This document shows positions 53,887-61,653 of a DNA stretch of 64,000 nucleotides, piece by piece; the first letter of the stretch is position 1; each line of letters begins with the position of its first letter. The stretch is taken from assembly GCA_934318045.1 (NCBI GenBank), contig CAKREY010000001.1, positions 1 to 64,000 on the forward strand, written 5' to 3'. This DNA is from Coprococcus_C sp934318045. GTDB lineage: Bacteria; Bacillota; Clostridia; Lachnospirales; Lachnospiraceae. The notes under the pieces were generated by a model that made no database searches, had not been told where the DNA came from, and saw only the letters and a list, made by a program, of their open reading frames with translations. A program made the position numbers and the translations under genes.

Positions 53887-56004
53887 CTACTTCTCCCAAT
53901 AAAGATCGATTGCTTCCCCGTCGGAAATCGGGGTTATAAATTCAGCATGTATGCCATTTACATTTGTCACCAGGCTTTTCCCATGCATCGCTGTTAAATC
54001 GAATGGATAAAAATCAAGAATATCCACAAACGTATAGGTTTCTTTTCCATACAATGTCACAGGGGTCTGATTCACTGTGATTGTAATTGTTTTTTTATTT
54101 ATGCTTTGTGGCGAATGTCCGGAAGCATCCGTATGTTCCCCGGAATCATCTTTCTTACCTGCTTCCAATGGCTGTGTCGAAGATTCTGTATCCGCATCTT
54201 TTATCTCGATGATCTCGTCATCCGGGATGACCGGCATTTCTTCTTTATGCGGGATAAAAGAGACTTCAAAGTTTTCATAGATTTTATCATCGTCGGATGC
54301 TGCTTTGTGATTGACATATGCATAAAAATCTTCCGTCAGATCCATAAATATACGGAGTTGTTCGACCGTATAATAATTGCGCATGCATACATTGTCACCA
54401 TCCTGTATCTCGTAAAGGGATGAGACAAATTCCCCGTTCACAGTTGCAAACTTCGGGCAGGACACTGCATTGTCATTTACGATAAACGTAAGCGTCCCAG
54501 AGTATTCTGGCAGTGACGATATAAGAATCTGTGCTGATTTTCCTTTCGTCGATGGTGTAATAACGATTGTATCATTCGCCTCGATTGACGTATTCATACC
54601 AGCAATTTTTCCATTTTGCCTGATAATCGCTGCTTCTCCGGTATATCCACGCACGATTCTGGTCTTTTCATTTATCTTGAATGTGATATCTTCGCCACGT
54701 TTTGGGAAAATATCTTCATTTGGTATTCCATATTGGACTGCCGCATCAAAGATTGTTAATTTATCATTGTTATACAGCTTGACACGTGCACCATTTACAT
54801 TTACAAATATAAAATTATTTTTCTGGTCAAAGAAGTTCAGGCAGATTCCAACCGGTGTCACATAAAGAGAATCTTTTTTTACCCCCTCGACATCAAAATC
54901 AATCTCATTCATCACTTCCTGGCCACGCAGAGCAACCCGCTCAGACGGAAGCTTCAATTCCTCTGCAAGCGACTCTGTAAATCCAGGCAGTTTGCCACCT
55001 CCGCCGACAACAAAAACAGCGCTCACAGATGTACCACCATTTAATTCTATGATACGATCCGCGATTTTTTCTGCAATCTCCTGTTTGACCTGCTCAGTTG
55101 TCTCGAATATTTCCTCTGGTGTAATCTTGTGGGAAATTCCCATAATGTCTTTGTATGTAATGGATTTCCGTTTGGCATTTATTGTCTTCAGTTTTTCAGC
55201 CGTCTGAAAATCAATCAGATATTTTTTTACAAGCGCTTCGGTAAGCTCATCCCCTGCTGCTGGAATCATGCCATATGCAATCACACTTCCATCTTTTGTG
55301 ATACAGATATCTGAAGTTCCGGCACCGATATCTATGAGTGCAATATTCAAAAGCCGGTACTGTTCCGGAATCGCAACTGTCATAGCGGCAATCGGCTCGA
55401 GTGTCAGATTCGTCACATAAAGCCCTGCCTGTTCCACAGCAGCATACAGACTGTCTACGACTTCCTCTGGTAAAAATGTTGCGAGAACATCCGCCGCAAT
55501 CTTCGTTCCTTTGTGGCCTTCAAGATTTGTGATTTCATAATCGTTCAGGAAATACTTGATCACTGTATATCCTACGCAAAAATATTTTGTCGTCTCATGA
55601 TTTTCATTTAATTCCTCAAGGATTTCATTGTGTGCCTGTTCCACACCGATCAGATCGATGGAATGGATGTATTCCTGATTGATCACTGTATTTTCAGAGA
55701 ACTCATACGCTCCGTGGCCAACCGCTGTCTTTAATACACGCCCAGCAGCAGCGATACAGACATCATGTAGTTTTCTCCCACCGAGCTGCCGCTCTAACTC
55801 CCGTTTTACTTCCGTAATATCTGCGCTTACTTTGCCAATATCATGAATCTGTCCGTCAATCATCGACCGCGTCTCATGGTATTTGACTGCCATCGCAACA
55901 ACATGAAAACGTTCCTGTTCCCTGTATCCGACTGTCCCGACAATACTTCTTGTCCCGATGTCAAGTCCAAATATTAACGGTTCCGGATATTTCACTGCTG
56001 TCAC
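53887..56004 (-). CDS. FtsA/PilM-like actin ATPase with beta-grasp tail
   Basis: A 705-residue protein. Residues 1 to about 395 form an FtsA-like actin fold: phosphate loops GLDIGTRSIVGTV (13-25) and LIDIGAGTSDICI (223-235), and adenosine motif VFVVGGGGKLPGF (330-342). The rest is unusual: three modules ending in an NG-x(9-13)-I-x-(D/N)-G/D pattern at 464-480, 523-539 and 683-699, each like the end of a ThiS/TGS-type beta-grasp domain; an acidic Ser/Asp linker (about 585-637) precedes the last. It has no membrane segment. The start is GTG with GGAGGG upstream. True FtsA ends near 420 residues and has a membrane helix, so this is a different family; the function is unknown. Confidence 0.85.
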   Translation of the reverse strand: MTAVKYPEPLIFGLDIGTRSIVGTVGYREQERFHVVAMAVKYHETRSMIDGQIHDIGKVSADITEVKRELERQLGGRKLHDVCIAAAGRVLKTAVGHGAYEFSENTVINQEYIHSIDLIGVEQAHNEILEELNENHETTKYFCVGYTVIKYFLNDYEITNLEGHKGTKIAADVLATFLPEEVVDSLYAAVEQAGLYVTNLTLEPIAAMTVAIPEQYRLLNIALIDIGAGTSDICITKDGSVIAYGMIPAAGDELTEALVKKYLIDFQTAEKLKTINAKRKSITYKDIMGISHKITPEEIFETTEQVKQEIAEKIADRIIELNGGTSVSAVFVVGGGGKLPGFTESLAEELKLPSERVALRGQEVMNEIDFDVEGVKKDSLYVTPVGICLNFFDQKNNFIFVNVNGARVKLYNNDKLTIFDAAVQYGIPNEDIFPKRGEDITFKINEKTRIVRGYTGEAAIIRQNGKIAGMNTSIEANDTIVITPSTKGKSAQILISSLPEYSGTLTFIVNDNAVSCPKFATVNGEFVSSLYEIQDGDNVCMRNYYTVEQLRIFMDLTEDFYAYVNHKAASDDDKIYENFEVSFIPHKEEMPVIPDDEIIEIKDADTESSTQPLEAGKKDDSGEHTDASGHSPQSINKKTITITVNQTPVTLYGKETYTFVDILDFYPFDLTAMHGKSLVTNVNGIHAEFITPISDGEAIDLYWEK

Positions 56005-56036
56005 GTTTTTTCCCTCCTGTAACTTAACGAATCTTT

Positions 56037-56666
56037 CTACCCATGATTAGATAAAATTATATCATTTCCAAGTAAGATATTCAACCTGTCTTTTAGTTGT
56101 TTTGATGAATTTTCGTAGTCAAATTGATTATTTATAGTGAAATCTGCATAGGTGCGGTAATATACTTCCGCATCCTGGCTGCGAAACATCGCCTGACAGC
56201 GTTCCCTGGTATATCCCCGCTGTGCCATCAGACGTTTTGTCCGTGTTGCTTCATCTGCATAGATATACCAGATTTCATCACAGATCTCCTTGTAACCATC
56301 CTGTATCAGGAGAGCCGCCTCGATCACATAAATCTGTATATCCTGTTTTTTCTTTTCTTCAATATCTTTACGGATCCAGTTTTTCACAGCCGGATGCGTG
56401 ATTGCATTGAGCTGTTCTAATTTCCCTTTATCTGCAAATACAATCTGTGCAAATTTTGCACGGTCAATCGCATAAGGTGCCTCTTTTGTTAAGATTTCTC
56501 TTCCAAACGTATCCACAATTTTTGCATAGATCGGTTGTCCCGGTTCCATCAGTCTATGCGCCAGTTTGTCTGTTTCAACGATATAGGCTCCATATTGATT
56601 GGAAAGATCATATAATATTTTACTTTTTCCGGAGCCGACGCCGCCGGTAATTCCTAAGATCAACAT
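56037..56666 (-). CDS. coaE: Dephospho-CoA kinase
   Basis: A 209-residue CoaE, the last step of CoA synthesis. P-loop GITGGVGSGKSKIL at the start, then VETDKLAHRLMEPGQPIYAK, ITHPAVKNWIRKDIEE and IYVIEAALLIQDGYKEICDEIWYIYAD. The start at 56664-56666 has CAGGAG upstream; the open frame goes 41 codons further through the end of the polA transcript. It lies between polA and the FtsA-like gene. Confidence 0.94.
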   Translation of the reverse strand: MLILGITGGVGSGKSKILYDLSNQYGAYIVETDKLAHRLMEPGQPIYAKIVDTFGREILTKEAPYAIDRAKFAQIVFADKGKLEQLNAITHPAVKNWIRKDIEEKKKQDIQIYVIEAALLIQDGYKEICDEIWYIYADEATRTKRLMAQRGYTRERCQAMFRSQDAEVYYRTYADFTINNQFDYENSSKQLKDRLNILLGNDIILSNHG

Positions 56667-56718
56667 TTTTGTCTCCTGTTGTTTTAATTCATCGATTATG
56701 TGAAAGCTATCGCGCATT

Positions 56719-59349
56719 TTACTTTGCATCAAACCAGCTGTCGCCTGTATTTTCATCCACAACCAAAGGGACTGAAAGTTCTGCCGCATGCATCATCTCT
56801 TCTACAAGCAGCTTCTGTACGATTTCAAGTTCTTCTTTCTTTGTCTCTATAATCAGCTCATCGTGAATCTGTAACACAAGCCTGGACTGTAAATGTTCTT
56901 CCTGCAAACGCCGGTTTACATGTACCATCGCAATTTTTATGATATCTGCAGCTGTACCTTGCACCGGAGAATTCATGGCTGCACGCTCGCCAAAGCTCCG
57001 TGTCATGAAGTTCGAGGACGAAAGCTCCGGAATCGGACGTCTCCGTCCAAACATCGTTGTCGTATAACCCGTTTTTTTTGCATTTGCAACTGTCTTATCC
57101 AAAAATTCTTTCACTTTCTTATAAGTAACAAAATATTTTTCAATATATCCTTCTGCTTCTTTCCGGGAGATATCGAGATCCTGCCCGAGCCCAAACGAAC
57201 TGATTCCATAGACGATTCCGAAATTAACAGCCTTTGCCTTGCGCCGCAGAATACTATCCACCTGATCGAGTGGGACATCAAATACTTGTGATGCAGTGAT
57301 TGCATGGATATCTTCGTCTGCCTGGTACGCAGCGATCAAAGCCTCGTCGCCGGACATATGTGCAAGAACACGGAGCTCAATCTGTGAATAATCCGCATCC
57401 ACAAATACATATCCATCCGCCGGAATAAACACTTTCCGTATCTCTCTTCCAAGCGGCATCCGCGTTGGAATATTCTGCAGATTCGGGTCGGCCGAACTGA
57501 TACGTCCGGTAACGGTAACCGTCTGATGAAATGTTCCGTGGATTCTCCCATCCGCCTGTATATAGGCAGCAAGTCCTTCTGCATATGTGGAATTAAGCTT
57601 TGTTAGCTGTCGGTATTCCAGTATTTTCGGAATAATCGGATGTTCACCGGTCAGTTTTTCAAGTACTTCTGCGCTCGTCGAATACCCGGTTTTTGTCTTT
57701 TTTCCATATTTTAATCCAAGCTTTTCAAACAGAATCTCCCCTAGTTTTTTTGTAGAGTTGATATTAAACTCTTCTCCCGCAAGTGCATAGATGTCACTCG
57801 TCAGCTCTGCAATTTGCATGCGAAGCTTCTCCCCATACGTTGAAAGTGCATCACCATCCACACGGATTCCATTTTTTTGCATCGCATAAAGGGTATACGT
57901 ACACGGAAGTTCAATCTCTTCATACAGTTTTTTCATGTTCCATGCATCCAGCTTTTCCATCAAAACAGCTTTTGTACAAAAAGGAATAAGGGAAAGATAA
58001 GCCATATATGATTTGGTATTTTCCTCTTCAAACGAAAAATAACTAAGCTTCTCTTTGCCAAGCAACTCCTTTTCCGACGGAAGCATAAGATTCATGTAGC
58101 TTTTTGCAAGTGAATCGTATTCATAATCTGCCTGATTCGGCACAAGCAGATACGCTGCAAGTCCGGCATCAAATACATCATCATAATCCATAAAATCAAC
58201 AACTGGAAGCATCTGCTTTATATGCATGCAGGATAAGCTTGTCCCATGTTCCCTGCATGCACTTAAAAGATTTTCACCTGCCATCCCGGCATTGATAAAC
58301 ATCATAAACCGAACAAGATATACATGCTCCGGATCCAAACAAAGCGAAAGCCCGATTGCCTCATCATCCTGCATGATAAAAGAAAATCCTGCCTCTTTTG
58401 CCTGATAGAGGTGTGCAATCAGATCATTATACGCATCAATATCGTCAATCACTTCAACCGAAAAATGAAACTCGGATTTTTTTTCTACATCAAATCGATT
58501 ATAAAAGCTTTTTAGTTCCAAATCATGAAACAATCCATACGACTGTTCATTAAACGGTTCCTTGTATTCCGCATCGGTAAGCGAAAAATCAACCGGACAG
58601 TCAAGTTTGATTGTAGCAAGTGTCCGTGAAAGATATGCAAGATCTTTATTGGCAACCAGATTTTCTTTCATCTTGCTTGCCTTCATGCCATCCACCGCTG
58701 CATATACACCATCCAGATCTCCGTATTCTGCGAGAAGCTTCGCCGCTGTCTTCTCACCGATTCCCGGTACACCGGGAATATTATCCGAAGTATCTCCCAT
58801 CAGACCTTTCATGTCGATAAATATCTCTGGTGTGACACCATATTTTTCTTTTACCGTATCCGCATAGTAATCTTCCACCTCTGTTTTTCCATGCTTTGTC
58901 TTTGGGATGCGGACAAGAACCGTGTCTGTTGCAAGTTGCAGCAAATCGCGGTCTCCAGACAAAATAGTGACTGCAAACCCTTCTTTTTCTCCAATCTTTG
59001 AAAGAGTACCAATCAGATCATCCGCCTCGAATCCTTCCTTCTCAACAATCCTTATATGCATCGCCTGCAGGATTTCTTTTATTCTCGGCATCTGCTCCCG
59101 CAATTCATCCGGCATTCCTTTTCTTGTTCCCTTGTATGCCTCATATATTTCATGCCGGAATGTTTTTTTCTTTAAATCAAAAGCAACACAGATATGTGTT
59201 GCTTTTTCTTCCTCAATCACTTTAAAGATTATATTTAAAAAACCATAAACCGCATTTGTATGGCGTCCATCATTGGTTGTCATATCAGGAATTCCATAAA
59301 ACGCACGGTTCATGATACTGTTTCCATCGATTAATAATAATTTATTCAT
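56719..59349 (-). CDS. polA: DNA polymerase I
   Basis: An 876-residue PolA. The 5'-3' exonuclease domain covers about 1-290 (LLLIDGNSIMNRAFYG; GLMGDTSDNIPGVPGIGEKTA). The middle domain (about 300-490) lacks recognisable DEDD proofreading residues, as in other Firmicutes. The polymerase domain has motif A VDADYSQIELRVLAHMSGD, motif B RRKAKAVNFGIVYGISSFGL and motif C VLQIHDELIIE. The start at 59349 has GGAGAAGG upstream and overlaps the anti-sigma-like gene by 8 bp. Confidence 0.96.
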   Translation of the reverse strand: MNKLLLIDGNSIMNRAFYGIPDMTTNDGRHTNAVYGFLNIIFKVIEEEKATHICVAFDLKKKTFRHEIYEAYKGTRKGMPDELREQMPRIKEILQAMHIRIVEKEGFEADDLIGTLSKIGEKEGFAVTILSGDRDLLQLATDTVLVRIPKTKHGKTEVEDYYADTVKEKYGVTPEIFIDMKGLMGDTSDNIPGVPGIGEKTAAKLLAEYGDLDGVYAAVDGMKASKMKENLVANKDLAYLSRTLATIKLDCPVDFSLTDAEYKEPFNEQSYGLFHDLELKSFYNRFDVEKKSEFHFSVEVIDDIDAYNDLIAHLYQAKEAGFSFIMQDDEAIGLSLCLDPEHVYLVRFMMFINAGMAGENLLSACREHGTSLSCMHIKQMLPVVDFMDYDDVFDAGLAAYLLVPNQADYEYDSLAKSYMNLMLPSEKELLGKEKLSYFSFEEENTKSYMAYLSLIPFCTKAVLMEKLDAWNMKKLYEEIELPCTYTLYAMQKNGIRVDGDALSTYGEKLRMQIAELTSDIYALAGEEFNINSTKKLGEILFEKLGLKYGKKTKTGYSTSAEVLEKLTGEHPIIPKILEYRQLTKLNSTYAEGLAAYIQADGRIHGTFHQTVTVTGRISSADPNLQNIPTRMPLGREIRKVFIPADGYVFVDADYSQIELRVLAHMSGDEALIAAYQADEDIHAITASQVFDVPLDQVDSILRRKAKAVNFGIVYGISSFGLGQDLDISRKEAEGYIEKYFVTYKKVKEFLDKTVANAKKTGYTTTMFGRRRPIPELSSSNFMTRSFGERAAMNSPVQGTAADIIKIAMVHVNRRLQEEHLQSRLVLQIHDELIIETKKEELEIVQKLLVEEMMHAAELSVPLVVDENTGDSWFDAK

Positions 59350-59881
59350 TCTCTTCCTTCTCCTCAAGCTCCGGATGCATCATCTGATACTCCCTTAATC
59401 TTTCATAAAACGTCGGTTCTGCCGGCCGACTATCCTCCTCAATCTCCTGCACGATATCACGCAGGCAAAATGACATATCCGTTCCGAATGTATCATAAAA
59501 ATAAGTATCCCCCTGTGTTTCGAGCTTCATACGCTGCTCAATCCCATATACTTTATCCAGGCATTGATTGTATGCAAAAAAGATAGAAGCAACTGCTACC
59601 CCGATAATGATTCCAAACGTTGATATTTTGAACCGCTTTGCTTTCTTCACATTGTGTTCCAGCCGATTCAGTTCATTCTCCAGATCCTTTGCAAAATTCT
59701 GTGACAGTTCCTGATTATTATCGACCTGATGCATCCCAACAATCAACGTATAGTAAATTTCCAGTTCTTCCCTGCAGTTCTTGCAATACCGCATATGTTT
59801 TACAAACCCTGGTATTACATCATCCGGAAGTTTCTTCTCTATGAACGCCATAATATTTGATTGTGCTTCCAAACAAGTCAT
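59342..59881 (-). CDS. zf-HC2 anti-sigma-factor-like membrane protein
   Basis: A 179-residue protein. The N-terminal zinc-binding zf-HC2 motif is H29-x3-C33-x2-C36 (VKHMRYCKNC) with C3 nearby. One membrane helix spans about residues 87-104 (FGIIIGVAVASIFFAYN). The outer part is acidic (about 105-179). This is the layout of an anti-sigma factor, but no sigma-factor gene is adjacent; polA follows with an 8-bp overlap. A regulatory role is inference. Confidence 0.8.
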   Translation of the reverse strand: MTCLEAQSNIMAFIEKKLPDDVIPGFVKHMRYCKNCREELEIYYTLIVGMHQVDNNQELSQNFAKDLENELNRLEHNVKKAKRFKISTFGIIIGVAVASIFFAYNQCLDKVYGIEQRMKLETQGDTYFYDTFGTDMSFCLRDIVQEIEEDSRPAEPTFYERLREYQMMHPELEEKEENE

Positions 59882-59903
59882 AACTTAAACTCACACCACC
59901 TGT

Positions 59904-59959
59904 CATATGTCACCACGCGGTAGCGTGATGACCTGCGCACGCAGCAGCGTGCTTCATTT
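59904..59959. repeat. Twin-hairpin intergenic repeat, copy B
   Basis: A 56-bp element with CACGC-GGTA-GCGTG and GCACGC-AGCA-GCGTGC. It matches copy A at 33419 in 52 of 56 positions, and all four differences fall in the two 4-nt loops. It lies between the ilvC terminator and the start of the anti-sigma-like gene. Confidence 0.85.
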
Positions 59960-59960
59960 C

Positions 59961-60002
59961 CCAAAAAACAAAGAACCTAGATCGAAACGGATCTAGGTTC
60001 TT
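59961..60002 (-). terminator. Terminator of ilvC
   Basis: A perfect 13-bp stem AAGAACCTAGATC (59971-59983) with GATCTAGGTTCTT (59990-60002) and a 6-nt loop. On the minus strand TGTTTTTTGG follows. Confidence 0.93.
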
Positions 60003-60015
60003 CAAAATGTGTATC

Positions 60016-61035
60016 TTAGTTATCAATGAGCTTTCCTTCACCATTCCAGCTATATAACTTACGAATCTCCTCGCCAACCTTCTCTGATGGATGCTCAGAA
60101 GCAAGTTTTCTAAGAGCCTTGAAGTGAGCCTGTCCACCTGCGGAAGACATATCAAGCAGGAAGTCTTTTGCGAATGTACCATCCTGGATATCTTTCAGGA
60201 TCTTCTTCATTGTCTTCTTTGTCTCTTCTGTTACAATCTTAGGACCTGTGATGTAATCACCATACTCAGCCGTGTTAGAGATAGAATATCTCATGCCTGC
60301 GAAACCTGACTGGTAGATCAAATCTACGATCAGTTTCATCTCATGGATACACTCGAAGTATGCATTTCTTGGGTCATAACCAGCTTCGCAAAGAGTCTCG
60401 AAACCAGCCTGCATCAGTGCACATACACCACCACAAAGAACTGCCTGCTCACCGAAGAGGTCTGTCTCTGTCTCTGTTCTGAATGTTGTCTCAAGAATAC
60501 CGGCTCTTGCTCCACCGATACCAAGACCGTAAGCAAGTGCAAGATCCTGTGCCTTACCTGTTGCATCCTGATATACAGCGATCAGACAAGGTGTACCCTT
60601 ACCAGCCTGGTACTCAGAACGAACTGTGTGACCAGGTGCCTTCGGTGCGATCATTGTTACATCGACATCCTTAGGTGGAATGATCTGATTGAAATGAATA
60701 TTGAAACCATGTGCGAACATAAGCATGTTGCCCGGCTCAAGGTTCGGCTCAATATCGTTCTTGTAAAGGCCTGCCTGTAACTCATCGTTGATCAGAATCA
60801 TGATGATATCTGCACGCTTTGCTGCTTCTGCAGATGTATATACTTCAAATCCCTGTGCCTCAGCCTTAGCCCATGACTTGCTTCCCTCGTAAAGACCGAT
60901 GATGACGTGGCATCCGCTGTCCTTCAAGTTCAAAGCATGTGCATGTCCCTGGCTACCATAGCCGATGATTGCAATTGTCTTGCCATCCAACAATGACAGA
61001 TTACAATCTTCCTGATAAAAAATCTTTGCTGACAT
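60016..61035 (-). CDS. ilvC: Ketol-acid reductoisomerase (class I)
   Basis: A 339-residue enzyme of valine and isoleucine synthesis. The cofactor loop GYGSQGHAHALNLKDSG and the knotted C-terminal domain (AQDLALAYGLGIGGARAGILETTF; TDLFGEQAVLCGGVCALMQAGFETL) are intact. The start MSAKIFYQEDCNLSLLDGKT lies eight bases after AGGAGG; an ATG two codons earlier is too close. It follows ilvN and ends the operon. Confidence 0.96.
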   Translation of the reverse strand: MSAKIFYQEDCNLSLLDGKTIAIIGYGSQGHAHALNLKDSGCHVIIGLYEGSKSWAKAEAQGFEVYTSAEAAKRADIIMILINDELQAGLYKNDIEPNLEPGNMLMFAHGFNIHFNQIIPPKDVDVTMIAPKAPGHTVRSEYQAGKGTPCLIAVYQDATGKAQDLALAYGLGIGGARAGILETTFRTETETDLFGEQAVLCGGVCALMQAGFETLCEAGYDPRNAYFECIHEMKLIVDLIYQSGFAGMRYSISNTAEYGDYITGPKIVTEETKKTMKKILKDIQDGTFAKDFLLDMSSAGGQAHFKALRKLASEHPSEKVGEEIRKLYSWNGEGKLIDN

Positions 61036-61098
61036 TATCATATCCTCCTGATTTTGTAAAAAATATTTATCGTTACTACTTAATCGTAAGTAATGACC

Positions 61099-61590
61099 TT
61101 AGTTTCCGCTTACAGCGCCTCTTGTAAGACCTGTCAACCCTGTACGTACCATCTCGGAAATCTCAAATCCATCCAAAAGCGAGATAAATGCTTCAATCTT
61201 GTTGACATTTCCTGTAATCTCTATCATAACGGAATCCGTCGATACATCAACGACCTTTGCACGGAATACATCCGTCAGGGAAATAATCTGCTGTCTCTCC
61301 TCGAGGCTCGCTTTAATCTTGACAAGCAGAAGCTCACGGCATACAGACTCTCCATCCTTCAGTTCTGTGATCTCACAGACATCCTCAAGCTTTAAAAGCT
61401 GCTTTTTGATCTGACTCAAGATACGATCATCGCCGCTCACGGCTACCGTCATACGGGAATATCTTGGATTCTCTGTCACGCCAACTGATAAGCTGTCAAT
61501 ATTATATCCTCTACGGCTAAACATTCCGGACACACGGCTCAGTACACCGGATGTATTATCTACCAAAAGGGATAAGACCATTTTTTTCAT
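61099..61590 (-). CDS. ilvN: Acetolactate synthase regulatory subunit
   Basis: A 163-residue small subunit with an N-terminal ACT domain (MVLSLLVDNTSGVLSRVSGMFSRRGYNID) and the C-terminal domain (IEITGNVNKIEAFISLLDGF). It gives valine feedback control to IlvB. The ATG at 61590 has AAAGGTGG eight bases upstream; a GTG four codons earlier is the alternative. The catalytic ilvB gene is not adjacent; metH lies directly upstream. Confidence 0.94.
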   Translation of the reverse strand: MKKMVLSLLVDNTSGVLSRVSGMFSRRGYNIDSLSVGVTENPRYSRMTVAVSGDDRILSQIKKQLLKLEDVCEITELKDGESVCRELLLVKIKASLEERQQIISLTDVFRAKVVDVSTDSVMIEITGNVNKIEAFISLLDGFEISEMVRTGLTGLTRGAVSGN

Positions 61591-61653
61591 AAAATGTTCC
61601 ACCTTTCTCCTATTATTTCGTCAAAAATCATTATGTGCTATTTTAACCCTTTG

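Noticed and set aside
61073..61093. Small inverted repeat TACTTA-ATCG-TAAGTA between ilvN and ilvC as terminator
   Set aside because: The stem is short and AT-rich and no T run follows on the minus strand. It may be a weak mRNA hairpin only.
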